Assembly (NCBI RefSeq): GCF_037646345.1
Contig: NZ_JBBEWR010000003.1
Location: forward strand, 1-64,000
From: Ascidiimonas aurantiaca
GTDB lineage: Bacteria; Bacteroidota; Bacteroidia; Flavobacteriales; Flavobacteriaceae
Direction of reading: 5' to 3'
Length of the DNA: 64,000 nt
Made by a program: the position numbers and the translations under genes. Below are positions 1 to 9,198 of the stretch, one piece after another. The notes below the pieces were generated by a model, which was given only the letters and a program-made list of their open reading frames with translations, ran no database searches and had not been told where the DNA came from. Position 1 is the stretch's first letter; each line of letters opens with the position of its first letter.

Positions 1-2280
1 ATTTATGACTACATTCTGAGTTTGGGTAGTGGTATTTCCGTTACCGTCATCATACGTCCAGGTCACTACAGTGGTACCCTGAGCGGTGATAGGAAGGGTC
101 GCATCGTTGGTAACGATCACTGTACCCCCACAATTATCGTTAGCTGTGGGCGGCGTCAGGGACGTTACTTCACACTGTGCGGTCACATCGGGCAGATTAG
201 CCACATCGGGAACCGGGTCTGTAGTATCATTTATGACTACATTCTGAGTTTGGGTAGTGGTATTTCCGTTACCGTCATCATACGTCCAGGTTACTACAGT
301 GGTACCCTGAGCAGTGATAGGAAGGGTCGCATCGTTGGTAACGATCACCGTACCCCCGCAATTATCAGTGCCGGTAGGGGCTGTTAACGAAGTTACTGCA
401 CATACGGAATTTACATCGGGCAGAGTGGCTACGTCAGGTACCGGATCTGTGGTATCATTTATCACTATATTCTGAGCTTGGGTAGTGGTATTCCCGTTAC
501 CGTCATCATACGTCCAGGTCACTACAGTGGTACCCTGAGCAGTAATAGGAAGGGTCGCATCGTTAGTAACGATCACCGTACCCCCGCAATTATCGGTAGC
601 CGTAGGCGGTGTTAGGGAAGTAACTGCGCACTGGGCGGTCACATCGGGCAGAGTGGCTACATCGGGAACCGGGTCTGTAGTATCATTTATGACTACATTC
701 TGGTTTTGGGTAGTAGTATTTCCGTTACCGTCATCATACGTCCAGGTCACTACGGTAGTACCCTGAACATTAATAGGAAGAGTTGCGTTATTAGTAACGA
801 TCACCGTACCCCCGCAATTATCGGTAGCCGTAGGCGGTGTTAGGGAAGTAACTGCGCACTGGGCGGTCACATCGGGCAGAGTGGCTACATCGGGAACCGG
901 GTCTGTAGTATCATTTATGACTACATTCTGGTTTTGGGTAGTAGTATTTCCGTTACCGTCATCATACGTCCAGGTCACTACGGTAGTACCCTGAACATTA
1001 ATAGGAAGAGTTGCGTTATTAGTAACGATCACCGTACCCCCGCAATTATCGGTAGCCGTAGGCGGTGTTAGGGAAGTAACTGCGCACTGGGCCGTGACAT
1101 CTGGCAGATTAGCCACATCGGGAACCGGATCTGTAGTATCATTTATGACTATATTCTGGTTTTGGGTAACCGTATTGCCATTACCGTCATCATAGGTCCA
1201 GGTCACTACAGTGGTACCCTGGGTAGTGATAGGAAGGGTCGCATTATTAGTAACGATCACGGTACCGCCGCAATTATCGGTAGCCGTAGGCGGCGTCAGG
1301 GACGTTACTTCACACTGTGCGGTTATATCGGGCAGAGTGGCTACATCGGGAACCGGGTCTGTGGTATCATTTATGACTACATTCTGAGCTTGGGTAGTGG
1401 TATTTCCGTTACCGTCATCATACGTCCAGGTCACTACAGTAGTACCCTGAGCGGTGATAGGAAGGGTCGCATCGTTGGTAACGATCACGGTACCTCCGCA
1501 ATTATCGGTAGCCGTAGGCGGTGTTAACGAAGTTACCGCACATACGGAATTTACATCGGGCAGAGTGGCTACGTCAGGTACAGGATCTGTGGTATCATTT
1601 ATGACTACATTTTGAGTTTGGGTAGTGGTATTCCCGTTACCGTCATCATACGTCCAGGTCACTACAGTGGTACCCTGAGCGGTGATAGGAAGGGTCGCAT
1701 CGTTGGTAACGATCACCGTACCGCCACAATTATCAGTGCCGGTAGGGGCTGTTAAAGAAGTTACCTGGCATTCTGCATTTATATCTGGCAGATTGGCAAG
1801 ATCAGGTATAGGGTCTGTAGTATCATTAACGATCACGTTTTGATTTTGTGTTGTGGTGTTACCATTGCCGTCATCATACGTCCAGGTCACTACAGTGGTA
1901 CCCTGAGAAGTAATAGGAAGGGTCGCGTTATTAGTAACGATCACCGTACCGCCGCAATTATCAGTAGCGGTGGGTGGTGTTAGTGAGGTAACTTCACACT
2001 GGGCGGTTACATCAGGTAAATTAGCCACATCGGGAACCGGGTCTGTAGTATCATTGATAATTACATTTTGCGTTTGTGTTTCTGTGTTCCCGTTTTGATC
2101 GTCATACGTCCAGGTAACTACGGTAGTACCCTGAGCAGTAATAGGTAACACAGCATCGGAAGTCACGATTACCGTACCTCCGCAATTGTCGGTAGCGGTA
2201 GGGGGCGTCAGGGACGTTACTTCACACTGGGCGGTTATATCGGGCAGATTGGCCACATCGGGTACAGGCGGGGTGGTATC
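1..2280. repeat. Ten tandem 228-bp coding repeats
   Basis: Unit boundaries fall exactly every 228 bp (1, 229, 457, 685, 913, 1141, 1369, 1597, 1825, 2053), as judged by the recurring ATTTATGACTA or close variants. Every unit encodes 76 residues in the minus-strand gene. The units at 685 and 913 read as identical except near their end, whereas the unit at 2053 is the most diverged. The array continues beyond the left window edge. Confidence 0.95.
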
Positions 2281-3048
2281 GGTCGAAGCACAGGTAGAAG
2301 TAAGGGTTAAAGAAGACGGTATGGCGTTTACCGCTGCGTCATACGCTGGTTCCGTAATAGCATCTCCAAAAGTATAATTAGCCGGATCGGTTAATGCCAG
2401 TTTGGCACCAGAAATACCACTTCCGGAAAAATCGTACGAGCCGCCGTAAACGGCATTGTCTTGCTCTTCATCAGCCAACGGACCTGCTCCAAGGCCTAAG
2501 GCTGTTCTGGGTGAGGTTGTATCATCCAGTCCAAGAGGTAAGCCGGTTTCATTATTATCGCTTTTATTTCCGGTAAATAGTGTGGAAGCCAGGTTTGCCG
2601 CAAAGATAAACTGAGGATTATTACCGGCATTCGTGCTTCCCCCGGCACTGGAAGCATCCTGAAAGGCAATGATCTGATCACCTGTGGTGGATATCGCAAA
2701 AGATCCCGTTATACGGGAATCAGTATAGACTCCAAAATCAGAGCTTGAACCGGAAAATAGAATGATATCACCGGCAGTAAGGCCTCCCACAGGAACGGTA
2801 TAGGAAAAAGCCCCTTCTATACAAGGAGTGTTAAACCCGGAACTGTCGGCCCCGCAATCAGTAAAGTAAATTACTGTACCGGCATCCATATCTACGAAAG
2901 TAACAAAGGCAAAATTATCGGGGGTATCTCCCTGTGCCCAAATAATGGCTATGTCACCTGCATTAAGTGCTGTTTGTGCATGGATATTGGTGAAAATACC
3001 ACAGAAAACGACTAAAAAAAATGAGAGTTGAAAGGATAGTTTTTTCAA
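1..3048 (-). CDS. Giant secreted repeat protein (HYR/Ig-like repeats), 3' end outside window
   Basis: This frame stays open from a TTG start at 3046-3048 to the window edge (1016 codons); an in-frame stop lies 7 codons upstream, and no ATG is available. Residues 1-24 form a signal peptide (KK, then hydrophobic, ending HAQ). Residues about 25-250 resemble the N-terminal domain of secreted Bacteroidota and cyanobacterial proteins with GDIAIIWAQGD, FVTFVDMDAGTVIYFTD and GDIILFSG motifs. From residue 256 there are ten 76-residue units, each with NDTTDPVPDVA, LPDVTAQCEV, NDNCGGTVIVTND and QGTTVVTWTYDDGNGNT. Such HYR/Ig-like repeats usually form long stalks in adhesins secreted by the type IX system; the expected C-terminal sorting domain would be off the window. 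No promoter of its own is evident, and a terminator lies just upstream, so expression may need read-through. Adhesin role is inferred. Confidence 0.88.
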   Translation of the reverse strand, partial: MKKLSFQLSFFLVVFCGIFTNIHAQTALNAGDIAIIWAQGDTPDNFAFVTFVDMDAGTVIYFTDCGADSSGFNTPCIEGAFSYTVPVGGLTAGDIILFSGSSSDFGVYTDSRITGSFAISTTGDQIIAFQDASSAGGSTNAGNNPQFIFAANLASTLFTGNKSDNNETGLPLGLDDTTSPRTALGLGAGPLADEEQDNAVYGGSYDFSGSGISGAKLALTDPANYTFGDAITEPAYDAAVNAIPSSLTLTSTCASTDTTPPVPDVANLPDITAQCEVTSLTPPTATDNCGGTVIVTSDAVLPITAQGTTVVTWTYDDQNGNTETQTQNVIINDTTDPVPDVANLPDVTAQCEVTSLTPPTATDNCGGTVIVTNNATLPITSQGTTVVTWTYDDGNGNTTTQNQNVIVNDTTDPIPDLANLPDINAECQVTSLTAPTGTDNCGGTVIVTNDATLPITAQGTTVVTWTYDDGNGNTTTQTQNVVINDTTDPVPDVATLPDVNSVCAVTSLTPPTATDNCGGTVIVTNDATLPITAQGTTVVTWTYDDGNGNTTTQAQNVVINDTTDPVPDVATLPDITAQCEVTSLTPPTATDNCGGTVIVTNNATLPITTQGTTVVTWTYDDGNGNTVTQNQNIVINDTTDPVPDVANLPDVTAQCAVTSLTPPTATDNCGGTVIVTNNATLPINVQGTTVVTWTYDDGNGNTTTQNQNVVINDTTDPVPDVATLPDVTAQCAVTSLTPPTATDNCGGTVIVTNNATLPINVQGTTVVTWTYDDGNGNTTTQNQNVVINDTTDPVPDVATLPDVTAQCAVTSLTPPTATDNCGGTVIVTNDATLPITAQGTTVVTWTYDDGNGNTTTQAQNIVINDTTDPVPDVATLPDVNSVCAVTSLTAPTGTDNCGGTVIVTNDATLPITAQGTTVVTWTYDDGNGNTTTQTQNVVINDTTDPVPDVANLPDVTAQCEVTSLTPPTANDNCGGTVIVTNDATLPITAQGTTVVTWTYDDGNGNTTTQTQNVVIN

Positions 3049-3081
3049 TGTTTTTATTGGATTTGGTTAGTGACTATATTG

Positions 3082-3105
3082 AAAAAACCCCGAAAAAGAT
3101 CGGGG
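3082..3105 (-). terminator. Rho-independent terminator of the tail-collar gene
   Basis: On the minus strand CCCCGA pairs with TCGGGG around a 6-nt loop and is followed by six T. It lies 20 bases after the stop of the gene at 3126-3695 and just before the giant repeat protein gene. Confidence 0.85.
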
Positions 3106-3125
3106 CTCGTATTCAAATTGAAGGC

Positions 3126-3695
3126 TTAGTTCCTTGAAGGAAAGAGCCCTACCAGTGCAATCACATAATTTAATCCCAAATAAGGGTTTCTAATGTTGAA
3201 AGACTGGCTTCCTCCAGCATTTAGCGTGTTTCCGCCTATGGCAACATTTCCGGTAGCAGGGTTTGTACCCATAGTACCACTCGTACTAAAAGTATTATAA
3301 GGAGTAGAATCTCCAGAAACTCCAAAATTACGATTGTTGGGGTCTCCGTTATCCCCATCTTCTTCATTCACCTCTATTGCACCTCTTAGTGTCGAACCAC
3401 CGTGATTGTGTATAGGCATTTCTAAAATACTGAGGGTATGACGCTCAAATCCGGAGCGTTGTCCTAGTTGAATTGGGGTTAAACCAGCTCCTGTTCCAAA
3501 ATGAACAGCACTTCTTCCTCTGAGGTCAGGAAGTTGAAAGGTAGTACGGCCGTTTCCGCCATACGTAGTTCCCAGAATAGCAAAAAGAGCAGAATTATCT
3601 GCTATTGAAAGTACCTGGCCATCACAAAGTGCCCAGCCTCTGGGGGCAAAATTGCCGGCAAATAACATAATTTGCCCAATAAAAGGTTGATCCAT
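3126..3695 (-). CDS. Phage tail-collar domain protein (microcystin-dependent-protein type)
   Basis: 189 residues. The N-terminus (IGQIMLFAGNFAPRGWALCDGQ, then ALFAILGTTYGGNG and TFQLPDLRGR) is the signature of the tail-collar domain (PF07484) found in MdpB/microcystin-dependent proteins. The middle contains the usual HNH-like spacer (MPIHNHGG) and the C-terminus ends with the typical NPYLGLNYVIALVGLFPSRN block. The length is normal for the family. There is no signal peptide. These proteins occur as stand-alone genes in many Bacteroidota; the molecular role is unknown, possibly fibre-like or cell-surface. It sits upstream of and in the same direction as the giant repeat protein, with a terminator in between. 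A TAnnTTTG box lies about 70 bases upstream. Confidence 0.88.
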   Translation of the reverse strand: MDQPFIGQIMLFAGNFAPRGWALCDGQVLSIADNSALFAILGTTYGGNGRTTFQLPDLRGRSAVHFGTGAGLTPIQLGQRSGFERHTLSILEMPIHNHGGSTLRGAIEVNEEDGDNGDPNNRNFGVSGDSTPYNTFSTSGTMGTNPATGNVAIGGNTLNAGGSQSFNIRNPYLGLNYVIALVGLFPSRN

Positions 3696-3763
3696 AAGAT
3701 AAAGTATTTAAATTCTTTATAAAATTACCGGGTTTAAATTCGTCTAATATAAGTATATTCACT

Positions 3764-3771
3764 CAAATTTA
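3764..3771 (-). promoter_or_regulatory. Candidate -7 promoter box for the tail-collar gene
   Basis: TAAATTTG on the minus strand matches the Bacteroidota -7 consensus TAnnTTTG, about 70 bases before the start codon at 3695. No clear -33 TTG is seen at the right distance. Confidence 0.4.
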
Positions 3772-3954
3772 AAAACAAGTATTAATACTTAGTATAAATA
3801 GTATTAATTTTTTTATCGAATTATAGATCAATAGCTTAAGAATTAGCTATGTTTTACTTAAAACTTCACGTACATAAATATAATTAAATAATATAAACTT
3901 TGTTGTTAATCATGATCTTTGTTTGTTAAAAAGGCAGGAATATGGTCTTAAATA

Positions 3955-3962
3955 TATTTTTG
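3955..3962 (+). promoter_or_regulatory. Candidate -7 promoter box for the symporter gene
   Basis: TATTTTTG followed by CAAC fits the Bacteroidota -7 consensus TAnnTTTG, about 120 bases before the symporter start codon. A TTG lies 29 bases upstream, further than the usual 17-23. Confidence 0.35.
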
Positions 3963-4085
3963 CAACGCATTACTACTATCGTGAGCAAGCTATGCATATT
4001 TAATGATTTTTTAACGGGTGAAGATGTATAAAATACGTAATATCGCTGTCTAATCTTCTTTTAAAAACACAGTGCTTTAAGGTTT

Positions 4086-5462
4086 ATGATCGATCAAAAA
4101 TTTAACGAAATCTCTGAATACAAAAGCTTACGTGAATTTTCAAATTATGTTTCCCAGCTTCTTGAGAATAAATTATGGGTCAAGGTACTGGTAGCCATGC
4201 TGTTGGGTGCACTGGCAGGCATGGTATTAAGCCCTGCGACCGGATGGGTACCGGAAACACTGAGTCTGGCGTTGGGCGACTGGCTGGCACTTCCCGGAAA
4301 GTTATTTCTTAAACTGGTACAAATGATCATGATACCTCTTGTAGTTACCAGTATTATGACGGGAATCTTAAGTGCGGGTATCGATAATCTGAAAAAAATG
4401 GGATTGGGTATTACCCTTTATTTTGTTTTTACTACGGCTGTGGCCGTTTTCATAGGAATTGTGTTTTCCATTCTTTTAAAACCGGGTACATATTTCTTTG
4501 AAAAAAGCGGCGCTCCCGAAAACCAGCCGGCACAGCAGAATATGGCTGCTGTGGAAGATATGGAAAACAAGTCTGCCATCTTAACCAGTATTCCCGATGC
4601 CGTGACCAACCTGTTGCCAGACAACCCCCTGGCCAGTATGGTATCGGGAGAAATGCTTCCCATTGTGCTGTTCTCTATTATTATAGGTATTGCCATCACA
4701 CAAATTAAGCAAGATCAACGTAAAACGTTTACCGGTCTCTTAAGCGCTACCCAGGAAATATGTATGACTGTGGTTAACTGGTCTATGAAGTTAGTACCCT
4801 ATGCAGTATTTGGCCTGGTAGCACAGCTTATTTCTACCATAGGGGTTTCCAGCCTTAAAAGTCTGGGATATTATGCTATGGCCGTTCTCTTAGGTCTTTT
4901 CACTCTTATGCTGTTCTATTTGGTAATAGTACGTTTTTTCGGAAAAGTAACTCCTTTGCATTTTCTAAGAAGTATTCGCGATCTGCAGTTGCTGGCATTT
5001 TCTACTACCAGTTCTGCCGCAGTAATGCCGCTCTCTATTAAAACAGCACAGGAAAAACTGGGTGTAGATAAAAGTACCAGTAATTTTATTATACCTATTG
5101 GGGCCACCATAAATATGGATGGCACGGCACTTTACCAGGTAATCTCTACTATTTTTATTGCGCAGGCCTACGGCATAGAAATGGGAATGCCTACCATTTT
5201 ACTACTCACGATAACGGTAGTGGCCGCTTCTATTGGTACACCGGCTATTCCCGGTGGAGGTGTGGTGATCCTGGCTTCGGTACTTACCAGTGTTGGTATC
5301 CCTACGGAAGGAATTGTTTTGATCATAGGTGTAGAAAGAATATTGGGAATGTTCCGTTCTGCAGTCAACGTCACCGGCGATATGACCGCATGCCTGGTAT
5401 TTAACAGACGTGAAGAGCAAGCCCTCCTAAAAGAGGATAAAAAAATAGCTGTGAATGTATAA
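4086..5462 (+). CDS. Dicarboxylate/amino acid:cation symporter (DAACS family)
   Basis: 458 residues, normal for the GltP/DctA family of inner-membrane Na+- or H+-coupled transporters of glutamate, aspartate or C4-dicarboxylates. The family motifs are clear: a serine-rich TTSSAAVMPLS loop (about residue 307), NMDGTALYQ in helix 7 (N343) that binds the cation and substrate, and GTPAIPGGGVVILASVL in hairpin 2. About eight hydrophobic helices start at residue 30. The N-terminal 28 residues are hydrophilic. ATG start at 4086 with no competing upstream start. Transcribed alone. The exact substrate cannot be told from sequence. A broken AraC-type regulator fragment follows immediately on the other strand. 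Confidence 0.95.
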   Translation: MIDQKFNEISEYKSLREFSNYVSQLLENKLWVKVLVAMLLGALAGMVLSPATGWVPETLSLALGDWLALPGKLFLKLVQMIMIPLVVTSIMTGILSAGIDNLKKMGLGITLYFVFTTAVAVFIGIVFSILLKPGTYFFEKSGAPENQPAQQNMAAVEDMENKSAILTSIPDAVTNLLPDNPLASMVSGEMLPIVLFSIIIGIAITQIKQDQRKTFTGLLSATQEICMTVVNWSMKLVPYAVFGLVAQLISTIGVSSLKSLGYYAMAVLLGLFTLMLFYLVIVRFFGKVTPLHFLRSIRDLQLLAFSTTSSAAVMPLSIKTAQEKLGVDKSTSNFIIPIGATINMDGTALYQVISTIFIAQAYGIEMGMPTILLLTITVVAASIGTPAIPGGGVVILASVLTSVGIPTEGIVLIIGVERILGMFRSAVNVTGDMTACLVFNRREEQALLKEDKKIAVNV

Positions 5463-5587
5463 AAGCAGATGCTTTGATTACAGAGATCTTTGTTTTTATA
5501 AGCTCTGGCAAAAGAAGCAGGTGTTTTTCCGGTTTTTTGCTTGAACCATCGGGAAAAATAGGCGTATTCTTTGGATCTACTTTTTTA
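5463..5587 (-). pseudogene. C-terminal fragment of an AraC-family regulator
   Basis: Reading the minus strand from 5578 downward gives RSKEYAYFSRWFKQKTGKTP followed by ASFARAYKNKDL, a clear match to the second helix-turn-helix of AraC/XylS regulators (usual form YFSRxFKKxTGxTPxxFR). An in-frame TAA (5585-5587) lies just upstream and no start codon or first helix-turn-helix remains, so only about 35 residues are left. The reading continues into the 3' end of the symporter gene. It is best read as a decayed remnant whose N-terminal part was deleted. Confidence 0.75.
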
Positions 5588-5944
5588 AAAACACTAAAAA
5601 TTAAAACAAAACGAGCCAGATTACGCCTCTTTCTCTGCATATAAATTTTCAAAAATCCTTTTTAGAGATCATATTATCAGTGATTTACACCCTGTACATT
5701 TAAGAGTTAACCCGGGTATTTTTCGGGTAATTATCCCCTTTCTATCAGAATAATTAACTACTACCTTAGTGATCTGTATTAAATTATTTTCCCGCTAACC
5801 TGTATATGACAAAGGTGGTAGCTACTACCGCCATTTCCGGATAGTATAGATCCGATATCTTTCCCTCCTGCCTGCTATACCGGTAAACGCTATAGAAAAC
5901 GCTGTAGTTGCTTACTTTTTTTGCAAAAATTAAAACCTAAAAAT
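5588..5944. other. Intergenic region before the vWA gene
   Basis: About 350 bp without a convincing gene. It contains one stem-loop (5814-5832, arms GGTGGTAG and CTACCGCC with one G-T pair, 3-nt loop) not followed by a T run, which could be an operator or an RNA structure. No clear TAnnTTTG box was found. Confidence 0.45.
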
Positions 5945-8900
5945 ATGGCTTGTTTAAACCTTACAAACGGATTATTTATTAACAGCAGTGCAGATCTGCT
6001 CTGGAACAGTGCCAATACGGTACTCAATTTGCCCAATGGAGCGACACTTACCTACACAGGCAGTGGCCCTAATCCTGGTATAGCAATAAGTAAAGGAGGT
6101 GATAATGAATTTTTTAGTAAACCGGCGACAGGCAATATTCATTATATGAATTTTGGTACTCCCAAAAACTATCTGCTTGTTCTCACTACGCAGGACAGTG
6201 CCGGTATGAGTACCCGCAGAGTATCGCTGGTAGATACTTCAGGATCTTCTATTCAAACTGCATTATTACTAACTGTTAATGCCAATACTTCTCAGTCATT
6301 GCCTGTAGTGCAAATGAGTCCGGGAGGTGGCCATTTGTTCTTTCTAAGGGCCGCAACCAGTGCGGGAACGGTAGCAGGTATGCAGATAGGGAGGTCAGAC
6401 AATGGTGATACGCTTTGTTCTGCCGTGCCGTTTACCCCTTCGCTGGAACTGTTTGGGGAGGTAACACCCACGGCAATCCTTATAAAAGAAGGGGGCAGTA
6501 CCATAAGCAGTTGTGCAAGGCCTGAGGCCGACTGTGATGTAAGTCCCGGTTCTCATACCTTTAATGACGTCGTGTTAGGGCCGGGCGTAGATCCATCTCT
6601 GGCCACACAAACGGAACAATTTACTATTGAAAATAACGGTACTGACTGCCTCTCTATAACTTCTATTTCTAATGCAGGGCCTTTTTCGGTGTCGGGTACA
6701 TCCCAGCCACTGCCTGTGACCCTGGATCCCACGGAAAGTATCACGGTAGATGTTTTGTTTGCTCCGGGAAACCTGGGCAATTACAGCGAGCAGTTGCCCA
6801 TTAATCCAACCCCATCAAACGGCGACACCTATCTGGAATGTAACGGGGAGGCACGTGCACCGGAACTCAGTATTTCTTTTTCGGGCAGTGTTTCGTTTGG
6901 TAAAGTGCCGTTGGGGGCTTCGGCAAACCGAATGGTCTCTATTTTAAACAACGGAGAAGCCACTGTAAATCTCAGTATCCCGGCATCACCGGGAGGCATT
7001 CCCTTTGCATGGGGGCCTTTTGGAGGGCCCCTTGCACCCGGAGCCAGTTATACGCTTACCATTACATTCGCCCCTATGGCTGAAGGCTCTTTTAACCACA
7101 GCATTATTTTTACCGGTAATGATCCCGACAGTCCGCATCAAATCAATCTTTCAGGCACCGGTTGTGTAGCTAATGCCGAAATGCAGGTGCTTACCCCTCC
7201 CGGGCCGTTTATTGATTTTGGGAATGTACAAAGAGGGTTTCGCACGGTGCGTATCATTCGTGTTCGAAACAACGGGGACGGCCCTCTTAACTTCAGTGCC
7301 CGGATACAGGGAGGAGACGACACGCTTTTTGGCATTCAAAGAGAAGGAGAGTCTATTACCAGTCCGCTTGCTACCGCTTCTTTTACCGTTTTACCCACCG
7401 ATGCCTGTGGCGGTACTTCCGGAAGCGGAGAAGTTCTGTTTGGGGTTACTTTTTATGCAAATGATGCCCCTCGTACAGCACAGAGCCAGCTCGTTATATA
7501 CAATCATAACGCTACCAACGGACTGCCGGCTGAGCTTACCTACGACCTGCAAGGCGAGATCACTGCACCGGTGGCGGTAGATGTTCAACTGGTTATGGAT
7601 CGTTCAGGTAGTATGAGTGATCCTTCAGGAGATCGTATTAAAATTGATACCGCCATAGATGCGGGGCAGTTGTTTGTAGAAATGATGCGACCCGATGTGG
7701 AGGACCGCCTGGGGATTGTCAAATTTAACGATACCCCGGAACTGGTGAGCTCCATTCAAAATATTACAACGGCTAACCGAGCTGCCATTCGCGGGCAAAT
7801 TAACCCTACGGAATTTAACCCTACAGGGTTTACTTCTGTAGCGGGCGGAGTACGGGTGGCTATAAAAAATATAGACGATACACCACGTACCACAGTGCCA
7901 GATGCCCTAAATACATCTGTTGTAGTACTTACTGACGGTATAGATAATACTCCTTATAATGATCCTGATGGCAATACATATTCCTTACTGGGAGGTGACG
8001 GCGCCCTGCCATTACCTACTCCCTCCGGAAAACGACTGTATGCCATAGGGATTGGGAACAGTATTGATTCGGCCCGGCTCAGTGTTTTGTCGCAGGCCAC
8101 AGGAGGCAGTTTTCTGCATGTAAGGGATTTTAGCGGAACCGATTTTTTCTCACTTGAAAAACACTTTACCCAGATCTTTATGGAATCGGTAGATCTGTCT
8201 GTCATTAGCGATCCGGTATATACCATTCAGCCCAATGACGAGCACGTAACCCCTATTGATATTTTGAACGGAGATACCGGTTTAATGATAGTGGTGTACG
8301 ATCGTGACTATATTCGTCTGCCGTTTTACCTGGAAAGTCCCTCCGGAGAGATCGTAACACTTACCCAGGTGCCGGCCGGTTTCCAGATACGGCCGGGTAT
8401 TACTGCCACGGCCCGTTTTATGGAGGTTACCTTTCCCGAAGGAGCTCCCGAAAGATATGCCGGCCAGTGGAAGTTTATTGTTTATCACGACGGGAAAGCA
8501 TGCGTATATAAGCCCAGGCAACCCAAAGAAACGCCGGTTACGCATGTGCCCAATGTAGATTCTCAGGAATTCGGTTTTGGTTTTCGGCCCACACGGTGTA
8601 AAGAAGGGTATGATAAACCGGTAATGTACGGTTTTGCGGTAGGAGCCGGTTCTAATTTCAGGATGTTCCCCTTTGTACAACCCGGTATTATAAAAGTAGG
8701 GGAATCTATTAAACTCAATGCGCTGATAAGTGAGTTTAGCCTGCCGGTAACAGGATGCACGGTAACCGTAAAAGCCGAAACACCGGGAGGTACGGTATAT
8801 AATTATACGTTACTGGATGACGGACTCCATGCAGATGATGATAAAGATGACGGTAATTATGGTAAAGTGTTCACACAAACCTCAGAAGAAGGTTTTTATA

Positions 8901-9136
8901 CCTTTACTTTTCGTGCCCATGGTTACAGTCGTGATAACGAGCCTGTGGTACGAGAAGCGGTACGCTCTAAATACGTAGAAGGCAATACACCTCTTATCCC
9001 TTCTGATGGAGGCAACCGGCCCGATGACGGTGACGGCAGTAGTACATCGCAAAGATGTTGTCGTACCATTACGTACCTGCTTTGGGTGATCATTGTACTT
9101 ATCCTGATCCTTATCTATCTTCGCTGGTTTCGATAG
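5945..9136 (+). CDS. Tail-anchored protein with ASPM/HYDIN-like Ig domains and a vWA domain
   Basis: ATG at 5945 is preferred over an upstream in-frame TTG (5921). 1063 residues, no signal peptide. After an N-terminal domain of about 190 residues come three choice-of-anchor-D (ASPM/SPD-2/HYDIN) beta domains (about 200-530) with repeated FGNV/FGKV, NNG and ITFAP motifs. A von Willebrand A domain follows with an intact MIDAS: D552-x-S554-x-S556 (DRSGSMS), T630 and D664 (LTDGIDN). Residues about 740-1000 form further beta-rich domains. The C-terminus is CCRTITYLLWVIIVLILILI followed by YLRWFR, a tail anchor. MIDAS domains bind Mg2+ and protein ligands. With no signal peptide but a C-terminal membrane segment, the bulk may be cytoplasmic; or secretion is non-classical. 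Function unknown. Confidence 0.8.
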   Translation: MACLNLTNGLFINSSADLLWNSANTVLNLPNGATLTYTGSGPNPGIAISKGGDNEFFSKPATGNIHYMNFGTPKNYLLVLTTQDSAGMSTRRVSLVDTSGSSIQTALLLTVNANTSQSLPVVQMSPGGGHLFFLRAATSAGTVAGMQIGRSDNGDTLCSAVPFTPSLELFGEVTPTAILIKEGGSTISSCARPEADCDVSPGSHTFNDVVLGPGVDPSLATQTEQFTIENNGTDCLSITSISNAGPFSVSGTSQPLPVTLDPTESITVDVLFAPGNLGNYSEQLPINPTPSNGDTYLECNGEARAPELSISFSGSVSFGKVPLGASANRMVSILNNGEATVNLSIPASPGGIPFAWGPFGGPLAPGASYTLTITFAPMAEGSFNHSIIFTGNDPDSPHQINLSGTGCVANAEMQVLTPPGPFIDFGNVQRGFRTVRIIRVRNNGDGPLNFSARIQGGDDTLFGIQREGESITSPLATASFTVLPTDACGGTSGSGEVLFGVTFYANDAPRTAQSQLVIYNHNATNGLPAELTYDLQGEITAPVAVDVQLVMDRSGSMSDPSGDRIKIDTAIDAGQLFVEMMRPDVEDRLGIVKFNDTPELVSSIQNITTANRAAIRGQINPTEFNPTGFTSVAGGVRVAIKNIDDTPRTTVPDALNTSVVVLTDGIDNTPYNDPDGNTYSLLGGDGALPLPTPSGKRLYAIGIGNSIDSARLSVLSQATGGSFLHVRDFSGTDFFSLEKHFTQIFMESVDLSVISDPVYTIQPNDEHVTPIDILNGDTGLMIVVYDRDYIRLPFYLESPSGEIVTLTQVPAGFQIRPGITATARFMEVTFPEGAPERYAGQWKFIVYHDGKACVYKPRQPKETPVTHVPNVDSQEFGFGFRPTRCKEGYDKPVMYGFAVGAGSNFRMFPFVQPGIIKVGESIKLNALISEFSLPVTGCTVTVKAETPGGTVYNYTLLDDGLHADDDKDDGNYGKVFTQTSEEGFYTFTFRAHGYSRDNEPVVREAVRSKYVEGNTPLIPSDGGNRPDDGDGSSTSQRCCRTITYLLWVIIVLILILIYLRWFR

Positions 9137-9161
9137 AAGCTGATCCGATTTTAAAGTTTTC

Positions 9162-9195
9162 AAATAGCCTTTGACCATTTATTCAAGGGCTATTT
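9162..9195. terminator. Bidirectional terminator between convergent genes
   Basis: AAATAGCC-TTTGA and TCAAGGGCTATTT form a stem with one mismatch around an 8-nt loop; T-rich on the plus side and A-rich on the other. It lies between the stop codons at 9136 (+) and 9199 (-). Confidence 0.8.
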
Positions 9196-9198
9196 TTG

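Larger units (their letters stand above)
3696..4085. other. Intergenic region between divergent genes
   Basis: A/T-rich 390-bp gap that holds the candidate promoter of the tail-collar gene (3764-3771, minus) and of the symporter gene (3955-3962, plus). No open frame, RNA gene or repeat is visible in it. Confidence 0.6.

Noticed and set aside
22..1527. Plus-strand frames at 22-387 and 1162-1527
   Set aside because: They are the antisense of the 228-bp repeat units; the minus-strand frame has the signal peptide and recognisable repeat domain.
3126..3695. Tail-collar gene as evidence of a prophage
   Set aside because: It is a stand-alone microcystin-dependent-type gene with no other phage genes nearby.
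5401..5652. Minus-strand 83-codon frame after the symporter
   Set aside because: Wrong frame; the AraC homology lies in a neighbouring frame of the same strand.
5814..5832. Stem-loop as a terminator of the symporter gene
   Set aside because: No T run follows and it is about 350 bases after the stop; kept only as a possible structure.
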